Shown here: piece after piece, positions 7,954 through 15,951 of the stretch
Numbering within the stretch: the stretch's first letter is position 1
Layout: each line of letters starts with the position of its first letter
Assembly: GCA_903927615.1 (NCBI GenBank)
Contig: CAIYNU010000006.1
Location: 152,922-216,921, forward strand
Source: an uncultured Rhodospirillales bacterium
Lineage (GTDB): Bacteria > Pseudomonadota > Alphaproteobacteria > Azospirillales > Azospirillaceae
Direction of reading: 5' to 3'
Length of the DNA: 64,000 nt
Translations under genes and position numbers: made by a program
Notes under the pieces: model-generated
What the model was told of the DNA's origin: nothing
The model's input: the letters and a program-made list of their open reading frames with translations, nothing else
The model's database searches: none

Positions 7954-8555
7954 TTTCCCACCATCGCCACTGCGGTTGGCTCGGGTTTTCCGCTAGACGT
8001 GAGACGGTTCCAGATCATGTCGTTTGCCACGTAGGCAACGGTTCGCGTCGTCGAGATGGCCACGGTCATCAGGGCCGATGCCCCGAGTTCGTTGCCAAAC
8101 AACAGGGCCAGCGTGAAGGTGCGGGTCATGCTGATGAGGCGATAGAGGATGGCTTTGTTGGGGTCGACGGGACGCACGCCGTCCGGCCCGGGCGGTTCCT
8201 CGCAGCATCGCTCCCAGGTGTATTCGAAGGCGTAGGTCAGCAGGGGCGAGGTGATCGTGTTGACGATCCCGAACAATCCTCCCGTGTCTTCGGCCTTTTC
8301 CGCTATCCCCATGTACCAGATTTGGTCCGTCGTGAGGACCGTGGCGGTATAGGTTATGGTTTTGTAGAGGGCCAGTATCGACGGCTCTGTGCCAACGAAA
8401 GGCCCCGGACTGACAGGCGCGTTGCTCTCGGCGAGGTCCCCTTGATGCTCGATCGGCCCGGCGAAGCCTTTTGAGGAGGGAAGGGCAGACAAGCACAAAA
8501 ACGCAGCAACGATTCGGACGGCGAGACGCCGCCGCCAGCATAGTCGATCCAGCAT
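7950..8555 (-). CDS. Exported/membrane protein with two DUF2061-like units
   Basis: About 201 residues from ATG 8555 (a TTG lies 24 bases upstream). The N-terminus has a basic stretch and a hydrophobic core (VRIVAAFLCLSALP) typical of a signal or anchor. Two DUF2061-like units follow: LALYKTITYTATVLT to AFEYTWERCCE, and AILYRLISMTRTFTLALL to AYVANDMIWNRL. The hallmarks are a lysine/arginine-led first helix and a Y-x2-(N/E)-x2-W-(N/E)-R end. Its stop overlaps the ATG of the next gene (now a pseudogene) as ATGA, so the two were translationally coupled and may have formed a heteromeric membrane protein. Function unknown. Confidence 0.7.
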   Translation of the reverse strand: MLDRLCWRRRLAVRIVAAFLCLSALPSSKGFAGPIEHQGDLAESNAPVSPGPFVGTEPSILALYKTITYTATVLTTDQIWYMGIAEKAEDTGGLFGIVNTITSPLLTYAFEYTWERCCEEPPGPDGVRPVDPNKAILYRLISMTRTFTLALLFGNELGASALMTVAISTTRTVAYVANDMIWNRLTSSGKPEPTAVAMVGK

Positions 8556-8958
8556 CGGAATAATCAGGCTTAAGGTCAAATATCAGGGAACTGATTTTGT
8601 CCTAATAGCCCTACCTCTTGTAGCTAATTGCCGTCACAACCGTGACGACATTGCAAATCGTGGATATCACCTGCGAAGTAACTTGGCATCCCCTCATTCC
8701 CGGACAGAGTCATGCGCTCAGCACATGCGTTATCGACGACAACGTGTCTTTTCTGCACATCATCGATCAATCGCCGCCACCAGGACTTCCCTGCACCCGC
8801 CAGGAGGCTGGCCTCCTGGACCACATGACGAGAAGGGTTCAAAGGGCCGACCGGCCCTGTGCGGGTGTGTGGGCAGAGCCCACAATGGGGCGTTGCCCCC
8901 GGACCCCACCAGGGGTGACTCCTTGGGATCCGTAACGTGTTGCGGTCACGCCCGCCCG
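8556..8958. other. Intergenic region with hairpin repeats
   Basis: No gene is convincing here, although short frames exist on both strands (up to 97 codons). The right part (about 8837-8936) is another copy of the GC-rich hairpin family: GGGCCGACCGGCCC, GTGGGCAGAGCCCAC, and a GGGGCGTTGCCCC core. It may hold the terminator region for leftward or rightward transcripts. Confidence 0.5.
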
Positions 8959-11379
8959 CTACCGCGGCGCCGGCAGGCGGACCTGATATCCGGGAAAGAC
9001 GATCTCACCGATATCGCCGGTGATGCGATCGGCGCCGTTGACCGAATTCGCGCGGACGACGATGCGCAGGGAGTCGATGGGAGCCCCCGTCAGCGGAACC
9101 TCGATGGTCATCCGATCCCCAAGGCCGCTCAACCTGGCCACCAGCGTTTCCCGCCCCTGCACCCCGGTGAAGACATCCAGCGCCCTGAGCCTGGTTTCGG
9201 CGCGGTTAAACAGCACCATGCGCCGCAACGGCACCGGCCGGTTCAGGGTGATCCGAACAAAGTGCGGCATGGGGGTCGGCGTGGAAGACCAGGCCCGGCC
9301 GATGGGATGATCGACCCGGCCATCAAACAGGTATTCCTTGTGATAAGCGGGAAGGTCCTCGGAATCGGCGGTTATGCTGTCGACGGGTAACACGGGCAGG
9401 GTATCGGCGAAGAAATCGTCGTCCAGAGCCACCAGCCGTCGTTGACCGTCCGGATCCATCGGGATCAGGCCACGCACCGTGGCGTCAGGCTCCTTGTCGA
9501 TCCGGTACAGGAACAGGCCGGTGTCGAGGGCGCCTGCGGGAAACATCGGCCCCATTTCGGCGCGAAAGGCCGCATTGTCGCGCAAAATCAGCAACCAGTC
9601 GAAGAACCGCAACCGGCCGGCCCATCCGGCACGGTCGAGCCGACACAGGCCGTCTGTGGGCTGGCTGGCGTCCGGCCGGGTCACGACGCACGAGTCAAAA
9701 TGGTGCGGCAGCGCCTCCAGAAAGGGAACGAAATAGGGAAAGCCGATCGGTCGGCTGTGCCAGATGGTGGCGATCCGGCCGGTATGGTCGGCCCGCTCGA
9801 GCAGAAAGCCGATGCGGCGGGCGATCCGATCCCGTTCGGATTGCTGTGCTTCACTCTGGAGGTGATGCGTGACCGTGCTCGTCCAGGGCGGCAGCACCAG
9901 CAGCCAGGCCCCGCTCAGAACGAGCAGGACCGCCATACGGCTTCTCATCCGTCCCGGGCTGGCGGCCGGTTGCACCAGCAGGGCGATGGGCGTGAGCCAC
10001 AGGGGCAACACCACGATGCTCATGTAACGCTCGAACGAGGACATCAGCCGGGCATCGTCGAACCCCAGGTTAAAGGAATACACCCGCAGCAAGCCGACCA
10101 GGAAAATCAGAAAGGCCAGGATCGAAACCACGGTCAGGATGACGGCGTGCCGTTGCTCGCGGCCACGGCTGGTGATCACCACCGCGATCAGGGCGACCAG
10201 CGCCCCCAGGGCGTAGACCAGCATCGGCAGCGGTTCTTCCCGGCCGCTGGGAAGGATGCCCAACAAGGCCGGGCCGAACTTGGCCGCGGCGATTTTTTGC
10301 TGGGGCGTCGCCTGCCGGTCATCGATCAATCCGCCGATGGTCTCGGCCACCGATCCCTTGATGGCGATCTGGGGGACCATCTGATGGCCGGCCAGCCACA
10401 GGCTCCAGCTTTGCGCCGCGGCGATCGGCGTCGCGAACAGGACGGCCACGAGCAGCAATCGCTTCAGCACCACCGTCCCGGCCGGTCGCCGCGCCATCAG
10501 GGCCGCCAGTTCGAAGGCACCGCAGACCGTTGCCGCCACCAGGGCCAGAAACAGGCCGGCGTCCTTGATCAGGGGCAGGGCGAAGACGCACAGCAGCGTC
10601 ACCCAGGCGAATCGCCGGCGGGAGGGGAGCAAGACCTGCAAGGCGATGGCCGCCCCGGCCAGACCGCCGATCAGGTGATCGACATAGGCCGTCAGCAAAC
10701 CGGCGCCATGGGGCGAAAAGGTCGCGATCAGGGCCGTCATCAGCCCCACGGTCAGGCCAAGGGCCAGGGGTCGGCGCCAGGTCAGCGGCGCCATCACCGC
10801 AGAAACGAAGGACAGGAAAAAGACGCCTTGGGCGAACAGGACGTCGTCTTCCCGAAAGGGCGGGCTCCCGCCGGAAAAAGGGCTTCCCGCCAGGAAAAAG
10901 GCATCGAACAGGGCGGCGCCGGGCGGATAGAGCCAGTAGTGCAACTCGGTGCCGGCGTTCGGAAGTCCGTTGGTCAGGATCAGCGCCTTGACCGCCGACC
11001 CCCAGTGAGAAAACTCGTCGGACAGGTAGAATCGGGTTCCCCGACTGGCCAGCCACAGGCTGCCGGCGAAGATCAGAAACAGGATCAGGGCCGGCGGTGC
11101 CGACCGGAGGTCGGCGCCGATCCGCCGCACCAGGGTCCCGAGTGCCATCGGCGCCGGCGAGGCCAGGCGTCGGCCATAGACCAACAGCGATCCGGCCAGG
11201 ATCAGGAGTCCGGCCGCCTGGAGCAGCATGATCGCCTGGTGGACCTGGCCGATCGCCGCCGCCGGATAGAGCAGCCCGACCAGTCCCGCCGCCACCGCCA
11301 CCGGGGAACAGGCGATGGGCAGTCGCGTCAGCCACGAGAGCCCGGCCGCCAGTCCGACGAAGGAAAGGAAAGCAATCAT
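8959..11379 (-). CDS. Large multi-pass membrane protein with C-terminal beta-sandwich-like domain
   Basis: About 806 residues from ATG 11379, chosen because the upstream 30 residues are polar and overlap the pentapeptide gene. There are roughly twelve membrane segments. An early loop (FYLSDEFSHWGSAVKAL) holds the acidic residue placed as in GT-C glycosyltransferases. A soluble C-terminal part of about 290 residues follows. Its last 130 residues (with FVRITLNRPVPLRRMVLFN and LRIVVRANSVNGADR) look like a discoidin/F5-8-type sugar-binding sandwich. Known GT-C proteins can carry such carbohydrate-binding tails, but the call here is by eye. It lies 56 bp after the pentapeptide gene. Confidence 0.65.
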   Translation of the reverse strand: MIAFLSFVGLAAGLSWLTRLPIACSPVAVAAGLVGLLYPAAAIGQVHQAIMLLQAAGLLILAGSLLVYGRRLASPAPMALGTLVRRIGADLRSAPPALILFLIFAGSLWLASRGTRFYLSDEFSHWGSAVKALILTNGLPNAGTELHYWLYPPGAALFDAFFLAGSPFSGGSPPFREDDVLFAQGVFFLSFVSAVMAPLTWRRPLALGLTVGLMTALIATFSPHGAGLLTAYVDHLIGGLAGAAIALQVLLPSRRRFAWVTLLCVFALPLIKDAGLFLALVAATVCGAFELAALMARRPAGTVVLKRLLLVAVLFATPIAAAQSWSLWLAGHQMVPQIAIKGSVAETIGGLIDDRQATPQQKIAAAKFGPALLGILPSGREEPLPMLVYALGALVALIAVVITSRGREQRHAVILTVVSILAFLIFLVGLLRVYSFNLGFDDARLMSSFERYMSIVVLPLWLTPIALLVQPAASPGRMRSRMAVLLVLSGAWLLVLPPWTSTVTHHLQSEAQQSERDRIARRIGFLLERADHTGRIATIWHSRPIGFPYFVPFLEALPHHFDSCVVTRPDASQPTDGLCRLDRAGWAGRLRFFDWLLILRDNAAFRAEMGPMFPAGALDTGLFLYRIDKEPDATVRGLIPMDPDGQRRLVALDDDFFADTLPVLPVDSITADSEDLPAYHKEYLFDGRVDHPIGRAWSSTPTPMPHFVRITLNRPVPLRRMVLFNRAETRLRALDVFTGVQGRETLVARLSGLGDRMTIEVPLTGAPIDSLRIVVRANSVNGADRITGDIGEIVFPGYQVRLPAPR

Positions 11380-11435
11380 GGTCTTGAGGCTTCCTGAGCC
11401 GTGCCGCGCCGGCCTGAACGGGCAGGGTGGCGCGC

Positions 11436-11894
11436 TTACCGGCAGTCGCCGAGCGATTTGGGGCCGCATTTCCGGCCATCGATCCAGATCGCGTCGACGA
11501 TGTTGGCCCCGGTCAGCCGGGCTCCGGTCAGGATGGCCCCGGTCAGATTGGCCTCCGACAGGTTGGTGTCGCGCAGGTCGGCGCCGGCCAGATTGGCCTT
11601 GCGCAACGAGGCGCCGCTGAGATCGGCGCCGGCCAGATACGCATTGCTCAGATCCGCCGCGGTCAGCAGGGCGCCGGCCAGGCTGGTGCCGCTGAGATCC
11701 GCCGCGGTCAGCACGGCCCCGTCCAGATCGGCGCCTTTCAGGTAGGCGTGTTGCAGATCAACCCCGGGACAGACGGTGTTCGACTTGATTTCGCAGCCAT
11801 GGATGACGTGTTGCGCCCGGACCGCCGTGACCCCGATGACCAGGGTCAAAACGGCGGCCGCGACCGTGCCGGCGGCGGTGAAGGCAAAACGCAT
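11436..11894 (-). CDS. Exported pentapeptide-repeat protein
   Basis: A 152-residue protein with a signal peptide (MRFAFTAAGTVAAAVLTLVI, cleavage probably after VRA) followed by about nineteen pentapeptide repeats of A(D/N)LSX type. These should fold as a right-handed quadrilateral beta-helix. A short tail with two cysteines (KCGPKSLGDC) follows, and another Cys pair (GCEIKSNTVC) precedes the repeats, so disulfide caps are plausible in the periplasm. Start ATG 11894 has GGAGA upstream. Pentapeptide proteins act as scaffolds or target mimics; the role here is unknown. It follows the MORN gene by 38 bp and is probably co-transcribed. Confidence 0.85.
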   Translation of the reverse strand: MRFAFTAAGTVAAAVLTLVIGVTAVRAQHVIHGCEIKSNTVCPGVDLQHAYLKGADLDGAVLTAADLSGTSLAGALLTAADLSNAYLAGADLSGASLRKANLAGADLRDTNLSEANLTGAILTGARLTGANIVDAIWIDGRKCGPKSLGDCR

Positions 11895-11932
11895 GGCGGT
11901 TCTCCGGCTGCCAGCCTTGGTCCGGGACACGG

Positions 11933-12742
11933 TCAGCACGGTCCCCAATTGTCCGGGTCGTCCCAGATGATGGTGTTCTGATTGATCGGCAGCCCCTGAT
12001 AGGTCTGCCCGATCACGGTGCCGGGATCGACGATGCGAATCTGGATGCGGGTGTCGTTGACGGCTTCGACGAAGCCGACCATTTTGGTATCGATCATGCC
12101 CAGCATGGACGAACCGGGCCGGCAGATTTTGGTCCCGACCCGTCCCACCGACAGGCGCTCGTCGGTGGTGTAGAGGCGGTTCCCGGGGCCGATGACACCG
12201 TCGGTGATCACCGCGGCATAGCGGGTGCGATCGGCCTTGGTGTAAATGCCCGAGACCGGCTTGTCGTCCTGATAAAGTCCGTCGAAGCGGTCGCCGTTCG
12301 GCCAGATATAGGTGGCGTTACCCTGCTTCTTGCCGTTGCGCCAGTCACCCTGGTAGCCGCTGCCGTTCTTCCAGGTATAGGTTCCCTTGCCGCTCGGGGC
12401 GTCGTTTTTCCATTCGCCCTCGTAGCGGTCGCCGGTTTCCCAGGTGTTGACGCCGTGGCCCTGGGCCTTGCCCGCCACCCGCTCGCCGACATAGCTGCCG
12501 TTGGCTTTGCCGTCTTTGAACCACAGCAAGGTGCCCGAGCCGCTGGCCAGACCGTCCTGGCAGGGGCCGTCCCAGGACACCGATTCCCCGGGTTCCGGGA
12601 CCCCATCCCACACCTTGCATCCGGTTTTGCTATCGGCCAGCCAGTTGTCGGCCCCTTCGGCGCGGGCCTCCGGCAGCGCGGCCACGACCATCACCAGGGC
12701 TCCGGCCACCAGGCCAGCCAATACAGTCGATCTCGAACTCAT
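11933..12742 (-). CDS. Exported MORN-repeat protein
   Basis: About 269 residues, starting at ATG 12742 (GGAGA nearby), with a signal peptide ending ALPEARA. MORN repeats occupy about residues 50-155; recognisable units include GDRYEGEWKNDAPSGKGTYT and GSGYQGDWRNGKKQGNATY, each with the GxGxxxxxxGxxYxGxW pattern. The C-terminal third is not MORN and contains an SH3-like stretch (VGTKICRPGSSMLGMIDTKM onward). MORN proteins often bind membranes or shape cell-surface structures. The signal peptide places this one in the envelope. It is paired with the pentapeptide-repeat protein downstream. Confidence 0.82.
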   Translation of the reverse strand: MSSRSTVLAGLVAGALVMVVAALPEARAEGADNWLADSKTGCKVWDGVPEPGESVSWDGPCQDGLASGSGTLLWFKDGKANGSYVGERVAGKAQGHGVNTWETGDRYEGEWKNDAPSGKGTYTWKNGSGYQGDWRNGKKQGNATYIWPNGDRFDGLYQDDKPVSGIYTKADRTRYAAVITDGVIGPGNRLYTTDERLSVGRVGTKICRPGSSMLGMIDTKMVGFVEAVNDTRIQIRIVDPGTVIGQTYQGLPINQNTIIWDDPDNWGPC

Positions 12743-12899
12743 GGTTACTCTCCGGGATAATCCGTGCCGGGCAGGGCGGGACGGCGGCACAGGTCCGGAG
12801 TATTGTCGATCGGGGCCTTTGGATCAATGGTTCGCGCAGGGCCATGGTTCGCGCTGGAACGGGGCGGGGCGGGGCGGCGGCAGGGGAGGAACGCGGGCG

Positions 12900-14219
12900 A
12901 TGGTGGAACCAAGACGGGTGCGACTGGCCGGTGGGGCGACCCCCGCCGCCGAGGGCGACCGGCTGGCGGCGGCCGGACGCCTGGAGGAGGCCCTGGCCGC
13001 CTACCAGGCGGCCCTGACCCAAACCCCCGACAACCCCGAAGTCCGGAGCAATCTCGGCAATGTGCTGTTGGGCCTGGGTCGGACCGGCGAGGCCCTGGCC
13101 GCCTATCAAGCGGTGCTGGCCATGGGCTTTGACCACCCGTTGGTGTGCTACAACATGGGAACGGCGCTGCGGGCGCTGGGCCGGCCGGAGGAAGCCCTGC
13201 CGGCCTTTGAGGCGGCGCTGGTGCGGGCGCCCGGCTTTGCGCCGGCGCACAACAACCGCGGCAACGCGCTCCGGGATCTTGGGCGTCAGGCCGAGGCGGC
13301 GCTGGCCTATCTCGAGGCCCTGGCGCTGCGGCCGGGCGATGCCGGGACCCGGGTCAATCTCTCGAGCGCGCTGAGCCTGCTTCACGAACAGGATGCCGCC
13401 GGCGCCGAAACCGCCGCCGGGCTGGCCCGGCGCTGGCGGACGGCCCACCCGGACGACCCGATGGCGCGGCATGTGGCGGCCGCCATGGCCGGCGGACCGC
13501 CGCCGCCCCGGGCCGAGGATGGCTATGTGCGCCAGCTTTTCGACGGCTTCGCCGCCGGTTTCGACCGGCGGCTGGCCACGCTGGACTATCGCGTGCCCGG
13601 GCTGGTCGCGGCGACGCTGGCCCGCCTGTGGCCGCAACCGACGTCTGGGCTGGCGACGTCCGGGCTGGCGACGTCCGGGCTGGCGGTGCTTGATGCCGGG
13701 TGCGGCACCGGGCTGGCCGCGGCGATGCTCCGGCCCTACGCCCGGACCCTGACCGGCGTCGACCTGTCGCCCGAGATGTTGGAACTGGCCCGGCAACGGG
13801 GCCTTTACGACGCACTGGAGACGGCGGAACTCACCGGCTTTCTGGCCGGCCATCCGGAAGCCTTCGACCTGATCGTCGCCGCCGACGTGCTGTGCTATTT
13901 CGGCGAGCTGGGTCCGGTGCTGAGGGCGGCGGCGGCGGCGCTCGGTCCGGGCGGGCGGCTGATCTTTACCGTGGAACTGGACCCCCGGCCCGAGGCGCCG
14001 CCCTTTACCCTGCAACCGAACGGACGCTACCGCCAGACTCCATCGGCGGTGATGGCGGCCTTGACCGCGGCGGGTTTGGCGGCGCCGCCGCCGGCGTCCG
14101 TGATCCTGCGTCGGGAGAATGGGCGGGATGTGGCGGGGGGCCTGGTTGAAGCCGGCCGACGGCCGGTCCCGGATGGCCCCAGCCGTCCTGAAATCGCCGA
14201 TGGCCGGCCTACGGGATAG
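12900..14219 (+). CDS. TPR protein fused to a class I SAM methyltransferase
   Basis: About 439 residues. Residues 20-165 hold four TPR units (for example RLEEALAAYQAALTQTPDNP), and residues 205-420 a methyltransferase core with LDAGCGTGLAA (motif I), GVDLSPEMLELAR and a VLRAAAAALGPGGRLIFTVE strand. The start at ATG 12900 has GGAGG ten bases before it; the frame is open further upstream but overlaps the divergent MORN gene. Between TPR and catalytic core, TSGLA is repeated three times because of a 15-bp tandem repeat. The TPR part probably recruits a protein substrate. Related proteins are annotated contactin/TPR methyltransferases; the target is unknown. Confidence 0.82.
   Translation: MVEPRRVRLAGGATPAAEGDRLAAAGRLEEALAAYQAALTQTPDNPEVRSNLGNVLLGLGRTGEALAAYQAVLAMGFDHPLVCYNMGTALRALGRPEEALPAFEAALVRAPGFAPAHNNRGNALRDLGRQAEAALAYLEALALRPGDAGTRVNLSSALSLLHEQDAAGAETAAGLARRWRTAHPDDPMARHVAAAMAGGPPPPRAEDGYVRQLFDGFAAGFDRRLATLDYRVPGLVAATLARLWPQPTSGLATSGLATSGLAVLDAGCGTGLAAAMLRPYARTLTGVDLSPEMLELARQRGLYDALETAELTGFLAGHPEAFDLIVAADVLCYFGELGPVLRAAAAALGPGGRLIFTVELDPRPEAPPFTLQPNGRYRQTPSAVMAALTAAGLAAPPPASVILRRENGRDVAGGLVEAGRRPVPDGPSRPEIADGRPTG
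13641..13685. repeat. Tandem repeat, 15-bp unit x3, in coding sequence
   Basis: ACGTCTGGGCTGGCG and two exact ACGTCCGGGCTGGCG copies follow each other and encode TSGLA three times just before the SAM motif of the TPR-methyltransferase. The frame is preserved. Confidence 0.9.
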
Positions 14220-14372
14220 ACGGCGCCGCCGTCGGGGCCGGTGTCGGCCTTCCGTTCGACACCAACGGCTCCCAAGCAGCGAAAGGTCGCGCCCTTGGCG
14301 GTGATGGTCGCCAAGGTGTTCAAGAGTTGAGGCCAACCGCGTCGCAATAAGAAATTCACACAACGCTCTGCG

Positions 14373-14795
14373 TCATGATGCCGTCCATGGATTGATCACG
14401 GTGAGGCCGCAACCGTCGAACCCGCCGCTATCGCGCGTGACCACGCTGGCCCCATGGACCCGCGCCACAGACGCAATCATGAGATCGACCGTCCCCGCCG
14501 GGCGGCCAATTTGGCGACGTACCGCGTAGAGCTCGGCATAGGCAACGGCCGCCGCGCCGTCGAAGGCCAGCAAACGCCCTTCAAAATCCTCCGTGAACAT
14601 CGCCCGCGCGGCCGATTCAAGTGCGGCCCGACGCCGACCGTCCGGCATCACAGCGATTCCCGACAGGATTTCTGCTTGGCAGATGGCGGCCGTAAACAGG
14701 CGTTCAGACGGCTGGCGTGTAATCCACGCCGCGACCTCGGGCACCGGTCGGGCGCCGATGATCGCGGACAGAATGTTGGTGTCGAGCAGAAACAT
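14373..14795 (-). CDS. PIN-domain toxin (FitB/VapC family)
   Basis: A 140-residue PIN-domain protein. The acidic residues expected to bind Mg2+ are present: LLDTNILS (Asp5), AEILSG (Glu), VDLMIA (Asp) and TRDSGGFDGCGL (Asp). The closing VINPWTAS is typical of the FitB subgroup, whose C-terminus reads VxNPW. VapC-type toxins are ribonucleases that cleave tRNA or other RNAs. The start overlaps the antitoxin stop by one base (TGATG), the usual arrangement for coupled translation. Confidence 0.9.
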   Translation of the reverse strand: MFLLDTNILSAIIGARPVPEVAAWITRQPSERLFTAAICQAEILSGIAVMPDGRRRAALESAARAMFTEDFEGRLLAFDGAAAVAYAELYAVRRQIGRPAGTVDLMIASVARVHGASVVTRDSGGFDGCGLTVINPWTAS

Positions 14796-15046
14796 CAGTC
14801 GAACCGTGGCGGATCACGCAACGCCGGACGCGCCGGCAATTCAAGATCGTCCGCCCCACCAAGCGGCGCGAAGCGCGCCCGAATGCGGTCGTAGAGATGA
14901 CGCGGCGGCGACCGCTCCGGCTCCTTGAGCGTGATTTGGAGAATCTGCCGAGCTTCGGCCTCCATGGAATGCCCATGTTCGGCCGCACGCATCCGCAACC
15001 GCTCCTTCACCGCGACATCGAGGTTACGGATTGTCAGTGTGGCCAT
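14795..15046 (-). CDS. FitA/VapB-type ribbon-helix-helix antitoxin
   Basis: An 83-residue protein starting at ATG 15046; the open frame extends upstream but the first Met matching the family is here. The N-terminus TLTIRNLDVAVKERLRMRA is a ribbon-helix-helix DNA-binding motif, followed by HGHSMEAEARQILQ, the helix pair typical of FitA. The C-terminal tail is polar and should wrap around the toxin. It binds DNA as a dimer and represses its own operon with the PIN toxin; a matching inverted repeat sits about 55 bp upstream. Confidence 0.88.
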   Translation of the reverse strand: MATLTIRNLDVAVKERLRMRAAEHGHSMEAEARQILQITLKEPERSPPRHLYDRIRARFAPLGGADDLELPARPALRDPPRFD

Positions 15047-15098
15047 CGTGGTCTCAATGGGAGACTGGCTCTGGGAGACTTGCGCTGCTGCATGATGA

Positions 15099-15136
15099 TG
15101 GCATTGTACGCGATGACTGCATTGATTGCAATGCCA
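15099..15136 (-). promoter_or_regulatory. Candidate operator of the toxin-antitoxin operon
   Basis: Outer arms TGGCATTG (15099-15106) and CAATGCCA (15129-15136) are perfect inverted repeats. GCATTG (15119-15124) and CAATGC (15129-15134) form an inner palindrome. This layout suits two ribbon-helix-helix dimers. It lies 53 bp upstream of the antitoxin start. Binding is inferred. Confidence 0.6.
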
Positions 15137-15298
15137 TAAGAGCTGCCACCGGCCAGGGGGCATACACTGCCGCATGCGGGCGAGCGGTTCGTGGTCCCAA
15201 CGGCGACCCAACCCGACCGGAAAACGCTCCGGCGTGGTCCATGGACTGTACGGTGCCCTCGGCACCAGGGTCAGAAACGAAGCGTCCCAGTCACAACC

Positions 15299-15799
15299 CT
15301 AAAGGATCGGCGGCGGCGCCGTTGGGGCCGGGGCCGGGACCGGGGCCGGGACCGGCGGAACATAGGCGGCATACCGCTTCACCGTAACCTTGCGGTAGCT
15401 CTTGATGTGCCAGAACTGAAGCTGGAGATGGGCGAACGCCAGCCCGACCGAGGTCACGAAGGCGATGCCGGCCAGCAAACCGTAGGGATAGAACGATGGC
15501 CGCACCCCGTCGAGCAGGCCGTAGTCCCACAGCACCAGGCTGCCGGTGACCACGAACGCCGTCGACATGAAGATGCCGACCGGACCGATCGAGGTATAGA
15601 TGATCGGCCATACCGCGCCGTAGGCGGTCAGCAGGGCAAGACCGCAGGCGACCTTCAGCGACAGGTAGTCGCTGTTCCGGCCGGTGACCCAGTGATAGTA
15701 GGATAACCCCGACGGGTTATAGGTGGCGCTGAGCACGAACAGGGCCAGCAGCCAGCGGGTGGTAAAGCGGCCGACCGTAAACGGTGGAAAATGCGCCAT
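15299..15799 (-). CDS. Four-helix inner-membrane protein, DUF6524-like
   Basis: 166 residues with four predicted membrane segments (starting TTRWLLALFVLSATYNPSG and spaced evenly) and a Pro/Ala-rich tail (PVPAPVPAPAPTAPPP). The N-terminal NPSGxSYYHW motif is reminiscent of small DUF6524-type proteins of alphaproteobacteria, but the family name is from memory. ATG 15799 is the only good start. No enzymatic residues stand out. Confidence 0.65.
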   Translation of the reverse strand: MAHFPPFTVGRFTTRWLLALFVLSATYNPSGLSYYHWVTGRNSDYLSLKVACGLALLTAYGAVWPIIYTSIGPVGIFMSTAFVVTGSLVLWDYGLLDGVRPSFYPYGLLAGIAFVTSVGLAFAHLQLQFWHIKSYRKVTVKRYAAYVPPVPAPVPAPAPTAPPPIL

Positions 15800-15951
15800 C
15801 GGATGCTCCCTGGGAACGCCGGACGGAACGCCGGGCCTGTGATCCCGGCGTTCCCCCTACCTCCTATCAAAATTCCGCGGGCGAACCAAGCCGTCCGACA
15901 TCCTCGTCACCGCACCATCCCGTCACCGCACCAGAGAACCGGCGGCCGGCC

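Noticed and set aside
8624-8935. Short frames on both strands downstream of the membrane protein gene
   Set aside because: They run into hairpin repeats and match nothing I recognise; they could be decayed DNA.
9442-11397. Plus-strand frame of 651 codons opposite the membrane protein gene
   Set aside because: It is the antisense shadow of a GC-rich gene: Gln/Arg/His-rich, no domain, no signal, and its mirror on the minus strand has clear membrane helices.
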